The position numbers and the translations under genes are program-made. From Streptosporangium minutum (GTDB taxonomy: Bacteria > Actinomycetota > Actinomycetes > Streptosporangiales > Streptosporangiaceae), in the NCBI RefSeq assembly GCF_002149035.1, contig NZ_NGFP01000049.1, forward strand, positions 242 through 41,367: a stretch of 41,126 bases of DNA. Direction: 5' to 3'. The notes under the pieces were generated by a model. It did no database searches. It was not told the origin of the DNA and saw only the letters and a program-made list of their open reading frames with translations. Of this stretch, positions 8,434 through 17,126 are shown in pieces (position 1 is the stretch's first letter; each line of letters begins with the position of its first letter).

Positions 8434-10419
8434 ATGGTGACCCCTTTCAATGACATTCGCGATTATGTCGGCGTACCGCGGGTGGCATCCCTGCGGCTCT
8501 CCCCCGATGGAACCCGCCTGGTCAGCGTGGTGCAGGCACTGAACCCCGACGGCAAGTCCTACGGGACCTCGCTGTGGGAGATCCCCTTCGACGGGCGCAG
8601 GCCGTACCGGCTGACCAGGTCCGTCAAGGGCGAGGCCGGAGCGGAGTTCACCGCGGACGGCGACCTGCTCTTCGGCTCGCGCCGTCCCGACCCGACCGTC
8701 AAGGACGCCGACGAGGAGACCCCGGCGCTCTGGCTGCTGCCCGCGGCCGGCGGCGAGGCCCGGCAGATCGCCTCCAGGCCCGGCGGTGTGGCCGGATTCG
8801 CCGTCGGCGGCCAGAGCGTGGTCTTCGGCTCCGACGTCCTGCCCGGTGACGAGGCCACCGAGGACGAGCGGCGCAAGGCCCGCAAGGAGACCGGGATCAG
8901 CGCGATCCTGCACGAGAGCTCCCTGGTGCGCTACTGGGATCACGACCTCGGCCCCGGCGAGCCCAGGCTGTTCGCCGGGATCCTCGGCGAGGACGACCGG
9001 CTGGCCGAGGTCAGGGACCTCACCCCGCAGCCGGGCAAGGCGCTGACCAACGCCTCCTACGACGTGACCCCCGACGGCGGGACGGTCGTGACGACCTGGT
9101 CGGTGCCGCTGCCGGCGGGCGAGATCCGCTCCCGGCTGGTGGCGATCGCGACGGCCGACGCCGGAGCCCAGCGGATCCTGGCCGAGCAGGACGGCTACGA
9201 CTTCGACGGCCCCGTCAGGGTCTCTCCGGACGGCCGCCTGGTCGCGTGCGTGCGCAGCGTCCAGGCCGACACCTCGCGGATCCCCGAGACCACCCTGTGG
9301 ATCGTGGACCTGGCCACCGGCGAGGGGCACGCCGCGGGTGGCGGACTGTGGCCGTCGGACATCGCCTGGGCCCCCGACTCGCGCTCCCTGTACGTGGCCG
9401 CCGACCACCAGGGCCGCCGCCCGATCTTCCAGGTCCCGGCCGACGGCTCCGAGCCGGTGCGGCTCACCCCGGACGACGCCGCCTACCTGTCGCTCAACGT
9501 CGCGCCCGACGGCGCCGTCTACGCGCTGCGCAGCGCCGTGGACCGCGCCGCGGGACCGGTCCGCGTCACCGCCGGCGGCACGGTCGAGGAGCTGGCCTCC
9601 CCGGCCCCCGAGCTGGAGCTGCCCGGAACGCTGACCGAGGTGACCGCGACCGCCGACGACGGCGCGACGGTCCGGGGCTGGCTGGTGCTGCCGGAGGGGG
9701 CCTCCGCGGAGAACCCGGCGCCGTTCCTGCTGTGGATCCACGGCGGCCCGCTGTCGAGCTGGAACGACTGGTCCTGGCGGTGGAACCCGTGGATCATGGC
9801 GCAGCACGGCTACGCCGTACTGCTGCCCGACCCGTGCCTGTCCACCGGTTACGGCTCGGAGATGATCCGGCGCGGCTGGGCCAACTGGGGCCCGCGCACC
9901 CACGCCGACCTGATGTCGATCACCGACGCCGCGCTGGAGCTGCCGGAGGTCGACGCCACCAGGACCGCCGCCATGGGCGGCTCGTTCGGCGGCTACATGG
10001 CCAACTGGGTCGCCGGGCACACCGACCGGTTCAAGGCGATCGTCACCCACGCCTCGCTCTGGCACCTGGACCAGTTCGCCGGCACCACCGACGCGCCCAT
10101 GTACTGGCAGCGCGAGTTCGGCACCCCGGGCGGCGAGCTGTACGCCAGCCTCTCCCCGCACCTGTCCCTGGCGGAGATCTCCACGCCGATGCTGGTCATC
10201 CACGGCGACAAGGACTACCGGGTGCCGATCGGCGAGGGCCTGCGCCTGTGGTGGGACCTGCAGCGCTCGGGCGTGGAGTCGAAGTTCCTGTACTTCCCCG
10301 ACGAGAACCACTGGGTGCTCAAGCCCGGCAACGCCGTGGTCTGGTACGAGACCGTCCTCGCCTTCCTGGACCAGCACGTTCTCGGCCGGGAGTGGAAGCG
10401 GCCGGAGTCGCTCTCGTGA
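8434..10419 (+). CDS. S9 family (prolyl oligopeptidase-like) serine peptidase
   Basis: 661 residues with no signal peptide, so probably cytoplasmic. The first 390 or so residues form a WD40-like beta-propeller with repeated SPDG motifs ([31 protein letters not shown]). The C-terminal alpha/beta-hydrolase domain carries the triad: Ser517 in GGSFGGYM, Asp594 in HGDKDYRVP and His626 in ENHWVLKP. Members of the acylaminoacyl-peptidase/DPP-IV-like group cleave short peptides. The start at 8434 has GAGGTAGG upstream. It lies 40 bp before the inositol-monophosphatase-family gene and may be cotranscribed with it. Confidence 0.9.
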   Translation: MVTPFNDIRDYVGVPRVASLRLSPDGTRLVSVVQALNPDGKSYGTSLWEIPFDGRRPYRLTRSVKGEAGAEFTADGDLLFGSRRPDPTVKDADEETPALWLLPAAGGEARQIASRPGGVAGFAVGGQSVVFGSDVLPGDEATEDERRKARKETGISAILHESSLVRYWDHDLGPGEPRLFAGILGEDDRLAEVRDLTPQPGKALTNASYDVTPDGGTVVTTWSVPLPAGEIRSRLVAIATADAGAQRILAEQDGYDFDGPVRVSPDGRLVACVRSVQADTSRIPETTLWIVDLATGEGHAAGGGLWPSDIAWAPDSRSLYVAADHQGRRPIFQVPADGSEPVRLTPDDAAYLSLNVAPDGAVYALRSAVDRAAGPVRVTAGGTVEELASPAPELELPGTLTEVTATADDGATVRGWLVLPEGASAENPAPFLLWIHGGPLSSWNDWSWRWNPWIMAQHGYAVLLPDPCLSTGYGSEMIRRGWANWGPRTHADLMSITDAALELPEVDATRTAAMGGSFGGYMANWVAGHTDRFKAIVTHASLWHLDQFAGTTDAPMYWQREFGTPGGELYASLSPHLSLAEISTPMLVIHGDKDYRVPIGEGLRLWWDLQRSGVESKFLYFPDENHWVLKPGNAVVWYETVLAFLDQHVLGREWKRPESLS

Positions 10420-10459
10420 GCCCGGCGGAGCGAGGGGCGACGAGGAGGAGGGCGGGACG

Positions 10460-11254
10460 ATGGAGACCCTAGGCACCTTCGCCCACCTGGCCGAGGAGAT
10501 CGCCCGGGAGGCCGGGGAGATGCTCCTGGCCAAACGCCCGGCCCGGCCCGAGGTGCTGGCCACCAAGTCCAGCCCCACCGACGTGGTGACCGCGCTGGAC
10601 AAGGCCTCCGAGGAGCTGATCCGCGCCAGGCTCAAGGCGGTCAGGCCGGACGACGCGATCCTCGGTGAGGAGGGCGGATCGACCGGCGACGGCCGCGTCC
10701 GCTGGATCGTGGACCCGATCGACGGCACGGTCAACTTCCTGTACGGCCTGCCGGACTGGGCGGTCAGCATCGCGGTCGAGGTCGACGGCGAGGTCGTCGC
10801 CGGGGTGGTCAACGTCGTGCCCCGCGGCGAGGTCTTCACCGCGGCCAGGGGCGAGGGCGCGTGGCTGTCGGGGGAGCGGCTGCGCTGCAACACCGGCGTG
10901 CCGCTGAACCGGGCCCTGATCGCCACCGGGTTCGGCTACGAGACGGGACGGCGGAGGGTGCAGGCGGAGGTGCTCGCCCACGTGGTGCCGCGCGTGCGCG
11001 ACATCCGCCGGGCCGGCTCGGCCGCCGCGGACCTGTGCTCGGTGGCGGCCGGCCGGGTGGACGGCTACTACGAGCGGGGCCCGCAGGTCTGGGACTACGC
11101 GGCCGGCGGCCTCATCGCCACCGAGGCCGGAGCCAGGCTGGGCGGGCTGAACGGCGGACCGGCCAGTCCGGAGCTCACGCTCTGCGCGGCGCCGGGCCTG
11201 TTCGAGGAGCTGCACGACCTGCTGGCGCCGCTGGACCCCGAGCGCGACGCCTGA
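10460..11254 (+). CDS. suhB: Inositol monophosphatase family protein
   Basis: A 264-residue Mg2+-dependent phosphatase of the IMPase/SuhB family. The metal ligands are visible: the Glu pair in GEEGG, DPIDGT (Asp85, Asp88) and WDYAAG (Asp212). These enzymes hydrolyse myo-inositol-1-phosphate or related phosphates, giving inositol for phosphatidylinositol and mycothiol in actinomycetes. The gene occupies the same neighbourhood as suhB in Streptomyces and Mycobacterium, near cutRS/DUF4193/dut. A purine-rich leader, GGAGGAGGGCGGGACG, precedes the ATG. A strong hairpin 117 bp after the stop ends the unit. Specificity for inositol phosphate rather than histidinol phosphate or PAP is likely but not proven by the sequence. 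Confidence 0.87.
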   Translation: METLGTFAHLAEEIAREAGEMLLAKRPARPEVLATKSSPTDVVTALDKASEELIRARLKAVRPDDAILGEEGGSTGDGRVRWIVDPIDGTVNFLYGLPDWAVSIAVEVDGEVVAGVVNVVPRGEVFTAARGEGAWLSGERLRCNTGVPLNRALIATGFGYETGRRRVQAEVLAHVVPRVRDIRRAGSAAADLCSVAAGRVDGYYERGPQVWDYAAGGLIATEAGARLGGLNGGPASPELTLCAAPGLFEELHDLLAPLDPERDA

Positions 11255-11273
11255 GGAGCGCGTCCCGGAGCCG

Positions 11274-11327
11274 GGGCGTCCGGAACGCGGGCACCCGGCT
11301 GAGGGCGTCCGGAGCGCGGGCACCCGG
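11274..11327. repeat. 25-bp direct repeat pair
   Basis: Two copies of GGGCGTCCGGaaCGCGGGC followed by ACCCGG (11274-11298 and 11303-11327), with one mismatch and a 4-bp spacer, lie between the suhB stop and its terminator. The function is unknown. Confidence 0.65.
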
Positions 11328-11370
11328 GACGCCGGGGACGCGCGGTGGGAGAACGTCAGGGACACCTGAC

Positions 11371-11407
11371 GCGAGGAGGCCCCGGCGTGACGCCGGGGCC
11401 TCCTCGC
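11371..11407. terminator. Bidirectional hairpin terminator
   Basis: A perfect 17-bp inverted repeat (arms 11371-11387 and 11391-11407) with a 3-nt TGA centre lies between the convergent suhB and small-protein genes. It probably ends transcription from both sides. Confidence 0.8.
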
Positions 11408-11414
11408 GCCGGCG

Positions 11415-11573
11415 CTAGAGGGAGAGGCCGTTGTCTGTGGCCAGACGACGGAGGTCCTCGATCTCGGCGGCGAAGGTGTCGGCGAGGTAGTCGTCGCCTG
11501 CGGACCTGGCCTCCTGCAGATTCTTGTAGGCCTGGTCGAGGCGGTGTCCGATCGTGGTCGTGAACTCGCCCAT
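11415..11573 (-). CDS. Small conserved-type protein of 52 residues
   Basis: I recognise no named family. From ATG at 11573 (AGAAGGTGAA directly upstream) the product is 52 residues, acidic and helical in character, with heptad-like hydrophobics (HRLDQAYKNLQEA, LADTFAAEIEDLRRLA) and no Cys or membrane segment. It could form a short coiled-coil. A longer in-frame reading to 11678 adds an implausible Ser/Pro-rich leader. The gene is divergent from cutR, 216 bp away, and convergent with suhB across a shared terminator. A single small soluble protein transcribed next to a two-component system could be a regulatory partner, but nothing in the sequence proves this. Confidence 0.7.
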   Translation of the reverse strand: MGEFTTTIGHRLDQAYKNLQEARSAGDDYLADTFAAEIEDLRRLATDNGLSL

Positions 11574-11662
11574 TTCACCTTCTTTCTCAACGGGGGATGA
11601 AGGGTAGGGCTGGGAGGACTGGCTTCGGGCTGTACCCAGCAATCGGCATCGGCTAAACCTGG

Positions 11663-11675
11663 ATGTGTCACACAT
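11663..11675. promoter_or_regulatory. Palindrome in the cutR divergent promoter region
   Basis: ATGTGT-C-ACACAT has perfect 6-bp arms around one central base. It lies between the small-protein gene and cutR, 114 bp upstream of the cutR GTG. It is a candidate operator; its regulator is unknown. Confidence 0.4.
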
Positions 11676-11789
11676 CACGGACGGTGTCTATCGTGGCAGT
11701 GGCCTTACCGCCGGCTTACGGAGGGTGTGGCGACAATGGGTAGCCGTTCCAGCGGCTCTTTCCATATTTCACGGGAGGTACCAGAGGCC

Positions 11790-12443
11790 GTGCGGGTGCT
11801 TGTGGTTGAGGACGAGCGGGTGCTCGCCGACGCGATCGCGACGGGGCTTCGGCGTGAGGCCATGGCCGTGGATGTGGCCTACGACGGCGCCGGCGCGCTG
11901 GAACGGACCGGTTACATCGACTACGACGTGATCGTTCTGGACCGGGACCTGCCCGTGGTCCACGGGGACGAGGTCTGCCGCCGCCTGGTGGCCGAGCGGA
12001 CCGCGTCGCGGATCCTGATGCTGACCGCCTCGGGTGACGTGGACGACAAGGTGGAGGGGCTGGGCCTGGGCGCCGACGACTACCTGGCCAAACCCTTCGT
12101 GTTCATCGAGCTCGTGGCGCGGGTGCGGGCCCTCGGCCGCCGTTCCGCCCCGGCGCTGCCGCCGGTGCTGGAGCGGAACGGGGTCCGGCTGGATCCGGGC
12201 AAGCGGCTGGTCAGCAGGGACGGCGAGGAGATCGCGCTCACCAAGAAGGAGTTCGCGGTCCTTGAGGAGCTGATGCGCGCCGAGGGCGCCGTCGTCAGCC
12301 AGGAGGACCTGCTGGACAAGGCGTGGGACGAGAACATCGACCCGTTCACCAACGTGGTGCGGGTCACCATGATGACCCTGAGGAAGAAGCTGGGCGAGCC
12401 TCAGGTGATCGAGACGGTGCCCGGAGTCGGATACAAGTTGTGA
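11790..12443 (+). CDS. cutR: CutR, OmpR-family response regulator
   Basis: 217 residues. The receiver domain carries the acidic pair in VEDER, the phospho-acceptor Asp51 in VLDRDLP, and Lys101 in AKPF. A winged-helix DNA-binding domain follows (ALTKKEFAVLEELM, DPFTNVVRVTMMTLRKKLGE, ETVPGVGYKL). The sequence is close to what I recall of Streptomyces CutR, and the position beside suhB and DUF4193 agrees. The start is GTG at 11790 (RVLVVEDE), with GGGAGG upstream; the upstream ATG at 11727 gives a non-family leader. Its stop overlaps the cutS start, so the two are translationally coupled. CutRS has been linked to secretion/envelope stress in Streptomyces. Confidence 0.9.
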   Translation: MRVLVVEDERVLADAIATGLRREAMAVDVAYDGAGALERTGYIDYDVIVLDRDLPVVHGDEVCRRLVAERTASRILMLTASGDVDDKVEGLGLGADDYLAKPFVFIELVARVRALGRRSAPALPPVLERNGVRLDPGKRLVSRDGEEIALTKKEFAVLEELMRAEGAVVSQEDLLDKAWDENIDPFTNVVRVTMMTLRKKLGEPQVIETVPGVGYKL

Positions 12444-13822
12444 GTTTTCCAGCAGGCGGGGGAGAGGAACGGCCCGGGTCCGCTCCGGCGGACGGGCCGC
12501 GCGAGTCGGTGCCCACCCATCCGATGATCAGCCCGCACTCCGAGAGGGAGGCGAGGAAGGGCGCCCCGCCGGCCTTCGCCGCTCCGGCGCGGCCCCAGCC
12601 GCCGCCGCCGACCGGCCCGCCGGTGTGGGACGGGCCGCCTCCGCAGGGTGCCTCCCCGCAGCGGCCCTCGGTCCTCGACCAGGTGAGAGCGCTCATGGAC
12701 CGGATCAGCATCCGGTGGCGGCTGACCATCACCTACGGCGTGCTGTTCTTCGTGGCCGGGATGCTCCTGCTGTTCGTGATCTACATGCTGGTGGGCTGGG
12801 CCATCAACGATGCCTGGCCGCCCATCAGCCTGCCGGACGCGCCGCTCGCCTACCAGCAGAAGTTCCAGGAGGAGTGGACCGGGTTCCGGCATCTCGCGAT
12901 CGACGAGGCGCGTAAAGCCCTGCTCAGGCGCTCGCTGCTGGCTCTGGCGGGCGTGGGCATCCTGGCGGTCATCATCGGCTATCTCGTCGCCGACCGGGCG
13001 CTCAAGCCGATCCAGCAGATGACCACGACGGCCCGCAAGCTCTCCGGGACCACGCTCGCCCACGAGCGGATCGACCTCAAGGGGCCCAACGACGAGCTCA
13101 AGGAGCTGGCCGACACCTTCGACGCCATGCTGACCAGGCTCAATGTGGCGTTCGACACACAACGGAGGTTCGTGGCCAACGCCTCGCACGAGCTCCGCAC
13201 ACCGTTGACGATCAACCGGACGGTCCTGGAGATCGCGCTGGGAGACCCCGAGGCGTCGGGGGATCTCAAGGCGCTGGGCCGTACGCTCCTGGAGGTCAAC
13301 GCCCGTAACGAGCACCTGATCGAGGGCCTGCTGCTGTTGGCCCGCAGCGAACGCGAGCTGAGCGTGCGCAAGCGGGTGGACGTGAAGGACGTCGCCGAGA
13401 CCGCCGTGGAGCAGCTGACCTCACGTGCCGAGGAGGCCGGGGTCACCATGACCACCGAGCTCCGCAGCGCCGAGACGGAAGGCGATCCGGTCCTGCTGGA
13501 GCGCTGCGTGGCGAATCTGGTGGAGAACGCGATAAAACACAACCTCCCCGAAGCCGGACGTCTCTGGGTGCGGACGGGAATGGTGGAGGGGGCCCTGGTT
13601 GTTCAGGTGGCCAACACGGGGCCGCATGTGCCCGCATACGAGGTGAACAGCTTGTTCGAGCCGTTTCGGCGGCTCAACGCCGACCGGGTCGAATCGGCCA
13701 AGGGGGCGGGGCTCGGGCTGTCCATCGTCCGTGCGGTCGTGCGCGCTCACGGAGGCAACGTGACCGCCGTCCCCAGGGACGGAGGAGGTCTCGTGGTGAC
13801 CGTGAGACTCCAATCACGTTGA
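12440..13822 (+). CDS. cutS: CutS, membrane sensor histidine kinase
   Basis: 460 residues from a GTG overlapping the cutR stop (GTGA). Order: a cytoplasmic Pro-rich head of about 90 residues; TM1 (LTITYGVLFFVAGML and onward); a short extracytoplasmic loop of about 42 residues; TM2; a HAMP linker; the HisKA box with His250 in NASHELRTPL; and an HATPase domain with N-box NLVENAIKHN and G-box KGAGLGLSIV. The usual D of the G1 box is replaced (VANTGP). In-frame ATGs at 12524 and 12695 are alternative starts; the last has AGGTGAG upstream and would remove the Pro-rich head. The loop has no Cys. It phosphorylates CutR; the signal is not readable from the sequence. Confidence 0.88.
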   Translation: MSFPAGGGEERPGSAPADGPRESVPTHPMISPHSEREARKGAPPAFAAPARPQPPPPTGPPVWDGPPPQGASPQRPSVLDQVRALMDRISIRWRLTITYGVLFFVAGMLLLFVIYMLVGWAINDAWPPISLPDAPLAYQQKFQEEWTGFRHLAIDEARKALLRRSLLALAGVGILAVIIGYLVADRALKPIQQMTTTARKLSGTTLAHERIDLKGPNDELKELADTFDAMLTRLNVAFDTQRRFVANASHELRTPLTINRTVLEIALGDPEASGDLKALGRTLLEVNARNEHLIEGLLLLARSERELSVRKRVDVKDVAETAVEQLTSRAEEAGVTMTTELRSAETEGDPVLLERCVANLVENAIKHNLPEAGRLWVRTGMVEGALVVQVANTGPHVPAYEVNSLFEPFRRLNADRVESAKGAGLGLSIVRAVVRAHGGNVTAVPRDGGGLVVTVRLQSR

Positions 13823-14093
13823 TCCGGCGGGGGGCGTCTCGTTCACGCCGTACATGTGGTTGGATGTGCCGTCGAACACGGTGGTTCATGTCGCCAATGC
13901 TGTGGTTTACGCCATATTTGGCTAACCATGCCCATTGGCGGGAGGTCCCTCACGTGTGGGGAGGTTCAGCGACCATTCCGGCGGGGTACCGAGCAGGAAT
14001 CTCTCTGTCGGATTGGGCACAACTTGGGCCTCTCGGACGTTACACACGCGCGAGCCGGCGCAGACAGATAGATGAGGGGGATGGAGCAGACCG

Positions 14094-14393
14094 ATGGCTA
14101 CCGATTACGACAGCCCACGCAAGACCGATGACGACCTCAACGAGGACAGTCTTCAGGAACTGCAGGCACGCCGTACCGACAAGTCCTCGGGCAGTATCGA
14201 CATCGACGAGACGGATCTCGCCGAGTCGCTCGAACTGCCGGGTGCCGACTTGTCCAACGAGGAGCTTTCGCTCCGGGTGATTCCTCGTCAGGCCGACGAG
14301 TTCACCTGCGCGCGCTGCTTCTTGGTGCATCACCGCAGCCAGCTCGCCGTCGAAAGGAACGGCCAGCAGATCTGCCGGGAGTGCGCGGCCTGA
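14094..14393 (+). CDS. DUF4193 family zinc-ribbon protein
   Basis: A 99-residue acidic protein conserved in Actinobacteria (the Rv2699c family in mycobacteria). The first 70 residues are Asp/Glu-rich and likely flexible. The C-terminus holds a probable zinc site, CARC and CREC, in the context FTCARCFLVHHRSQLA and GQQICRECAA, reminiscent of the DksA/TraR or RpoZ-like zinc ribbon seen in transcription-associated proteins. Function is unknown. The 271 bp between cutS and this gene contain no ORF, so it probably has its own promoter. The start at 14094 has GGAG about 8 nt upstream. Its order after cutRS is the same as in Streptomyces. Confidence 0.85.
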   Translation: MATDYDSPRKTDDDLNEDSLQELQARRTDKSSGSIDIDETDLAESLELPGADLSNEELSLRVIPRQADEFTCARCFLVHHRSQLAVERNGQQICRECAA

Positions 14394-14476
14394 CGATCGT
14401 TCCGATGGCCTGTCCGATGTGTGCCCTCCGATGGAAGGGTAGGGCCCAAGGACAAGCCTTGAGGAGGTTCCGAGAC

Positions 14477-15283
14477 ATGCCGTCAGAGAACAGACAGACC
14501 GGTGTCGAGCCGGACGACTCCACGGCCGAGGAGTCGGCCGGCACGCCGGAGAACGAAGTGGCCGAGATCGTCGGCAGGCTCGCCGAGCCTGGCGACATGG
14601 ATGGCGCCGAGCGGCGACGGCTGCTCGGCCGCCTGTCCACCACCCTGGCCGACGGCGCCAGGAAGGCCAAGGCCTCCGGGACGGGCCGGGGCCGCTGGCT
14701 GGCCGACGTGTTCATGGCCGTGGCGCCCCGCATCCCCATCCGCGACCTCGCCACCCTCTCCGAGCACCACCACGGACTCACCGCCGAGCCGCTGGCCGAC
14801 GACCTGGCGCGGACCGCGTCCAAGGCCACCATGACGGTCGGCGCCATCGGGGGAGCCCTCGCCGCCGCCGAGTTCGCCGCCCCGCCCCTGCTGCTGTCGG
14901 CCCCCGCCCAGCTCGTGGCGGAGACCCTCGTGGTCGCCGCGATCGAGGTCAAGCTCATCGCCGAGCTCCACGAGGTCTACGGCATAGCGGTGCCCGGCAC
15001 CGGCTCCCAGCGGGCGGTGGCCTACGTGACCGCCTGGTCCAAGCAGCGCGGGGTCGATCCCATGTCCCCCGGCTCGGTCACCGTCGCCCTGGGCGCGGCC
15101 ACCAAGACCGCCCTGCGCAACCGGCTGATGCGCACCCTCGGCCGCCATCTGACCACGCTGGGCCCCTTCCTCACCGGTGCCGTGGCCGGAGGGATGCTCA
15201 ACCGCGCCGCCACCAGGAAGCTCGCCGACATCGTCCGGGCGGATCTGCGGGCTCATCGGGGACTTCCACGTGGAAAGTCATAG
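14477..15283 (+). CDS. EcsC-like hypothetical protein
   Basis: 268 residues from ATG 14477, which has GAGGAGG 8 nt upstream; the upstream reading from 14381 is not supported. The N-terminal 60 residues are acidic and flexible. A central Ala/Leu-rich hydrophobic region, about residues 110-190, includes AETLVVAAIEVKLIAELHEVYG, here broken as AETLVVAAIEVK then LIAELHEVYG. That helix pattern recalls the EcsC family of membrane-associated proteins of unknown role. A C-terminal glycine-rich hydrophobic helix (FLTGAVAGGMLNRAA) may contact the membrane. A 12-bp palindrome, TTCCACGTGGAA (15264-15275), sits over the last codons and could form part of a terminator hairpin. Function is unknown. Confidence 0.7.
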   Translation: MPSENRQTGVEPDDSTAEESAGTPENEVAEIVGRLAEPGDMDGAERRRLLGRLSTTLADGARKAKASGTGRGRWLADVFMAVAPRIPIRDLATLSEHHHGLTAEPLADDLARTASKATMTVGAIGGALAAAEFAAPPLLLSAPAQLVAETLVVAAIEVKLIAELHEVYGIAVPGTGSQRAVAYVTAWSKQRGVDPMSPGSVTVALGAATKTALRNRLMRTLGRHLTTLGPFLTGAVAGGMLNRAATRKLADIVRADLRAHRGLPRGKS

Positions 15284-15299
15284 AAACGCCCGAATTGGG

Positions 15300-15323
15300 T
15301 AGTCGTTATGGGTAAGACGACTA
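15300..15323. promoter_or_regulatory. Inverted repeat in the otsA leader
   Basis: TAGTCGT (15300-15306) and ACGACTA (15317-15323) are perfect 7-bp arms around a 10-nt spacer. They end 4 nt before the otsA Shine-Dalgarno GGAGG. This could be a repressor operator or an RNA hairpin next to the ribosome site. Confidence 0.5.
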
Positions 15324-15336
15324 TCTGGAGGAATCT

Positions 15337-16710
<1,374 letters not shown>

Positions 16711-16745
16711 GGCCCCGGGGCTCCCTCGCACCGCCCTCCCCGCCG

Positions 16746-17042
16746 TCAGGAGGCGATCTCCTTGGCCGTGCTCTTCACGGCCTTCCAGGCGTCGTAGCGC
16801 CTCCTGGCGGTGCGGGCCACCACGATCTGGGCGACCTGCATGCCCACGCCCATCACCACGGCGTAGCCGATCGCCTCGCCGAGGCTGATGTCCAGCGACT
16901 CGTTGTCCGCCGGCGGCTTCCTGCCGGTCGTCTTCTCCCAGGCGAACCCGATGACCTTCCTGGCGCCCCAGGCGGTGGCCAGGCCTACCAGGCCGCCGAT
17001 GGCCCGCCATGCCATGTCCTGCTTCTCGGTCTTGTCGGCCAT
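16746..17042 (-). CDS. DUF4235 small membrane protein
   Basis: A 98-residue protein of the actinobacterial DUF4235 type. Two hydrophobic segments are visible: about 12-32 (WRAIGGLVGLATAWGARKVI) and about 53-74 (LGEAIGYAVVMGVGMQVAQI). They are separated by a polar loop with WEKTTGRKPPADN. The C-terminus is basic and amphipathic. It probably sits in the cytoplasmic membrane as a hairpin; no function is known. The gene is convergent with otsA and divergent from valS, so it is a single-gene unit. The start at 17042 has AGGGGAGGA about 5 nt upstream. Confidence 0.8.
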   Translation of the reverse strand: MADKTEKQDMAWRAIGGLVGLATAWGARKVIGFAWEKTTGRKPPADNESLDISLGEAIGYAVVMGVGMQVAQIVVARTARRRYDAWKAVKSTAKEIAS

Positions 17043-17126
17043 ATGGGTCCTCCCCTTTTTTCGCTCCGCACAGGAACACTAGTCTCCAACAGCGTCGCAC
17101 CGCGTGAAGCCATACCATAGGGAGGC

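Noticed and set aside
8263-10926. Very long minus-strand open frame (1220 codons) running from hemH across the S9 peptidase and into suhB.
   Set aside because: Only the part from 8253 down matches ferrochelatase. The rest is antisense to two clear enzymes with intact active sites, and reflects the scarcity of stop codons in high-GC DNA.
13823-14093. Possible short gene between cutS and DUF4193.
   Set aside because: The small open frames here lack ribosome sites and codon bias. It is more likely a promoter-bearing gap.
17043-17126. T-box or leader-peptide control of valS.
   Set aside because: The leader is too short (84 bp, shared with a divergent gene) and has no Val-codon run or T-box sequence.
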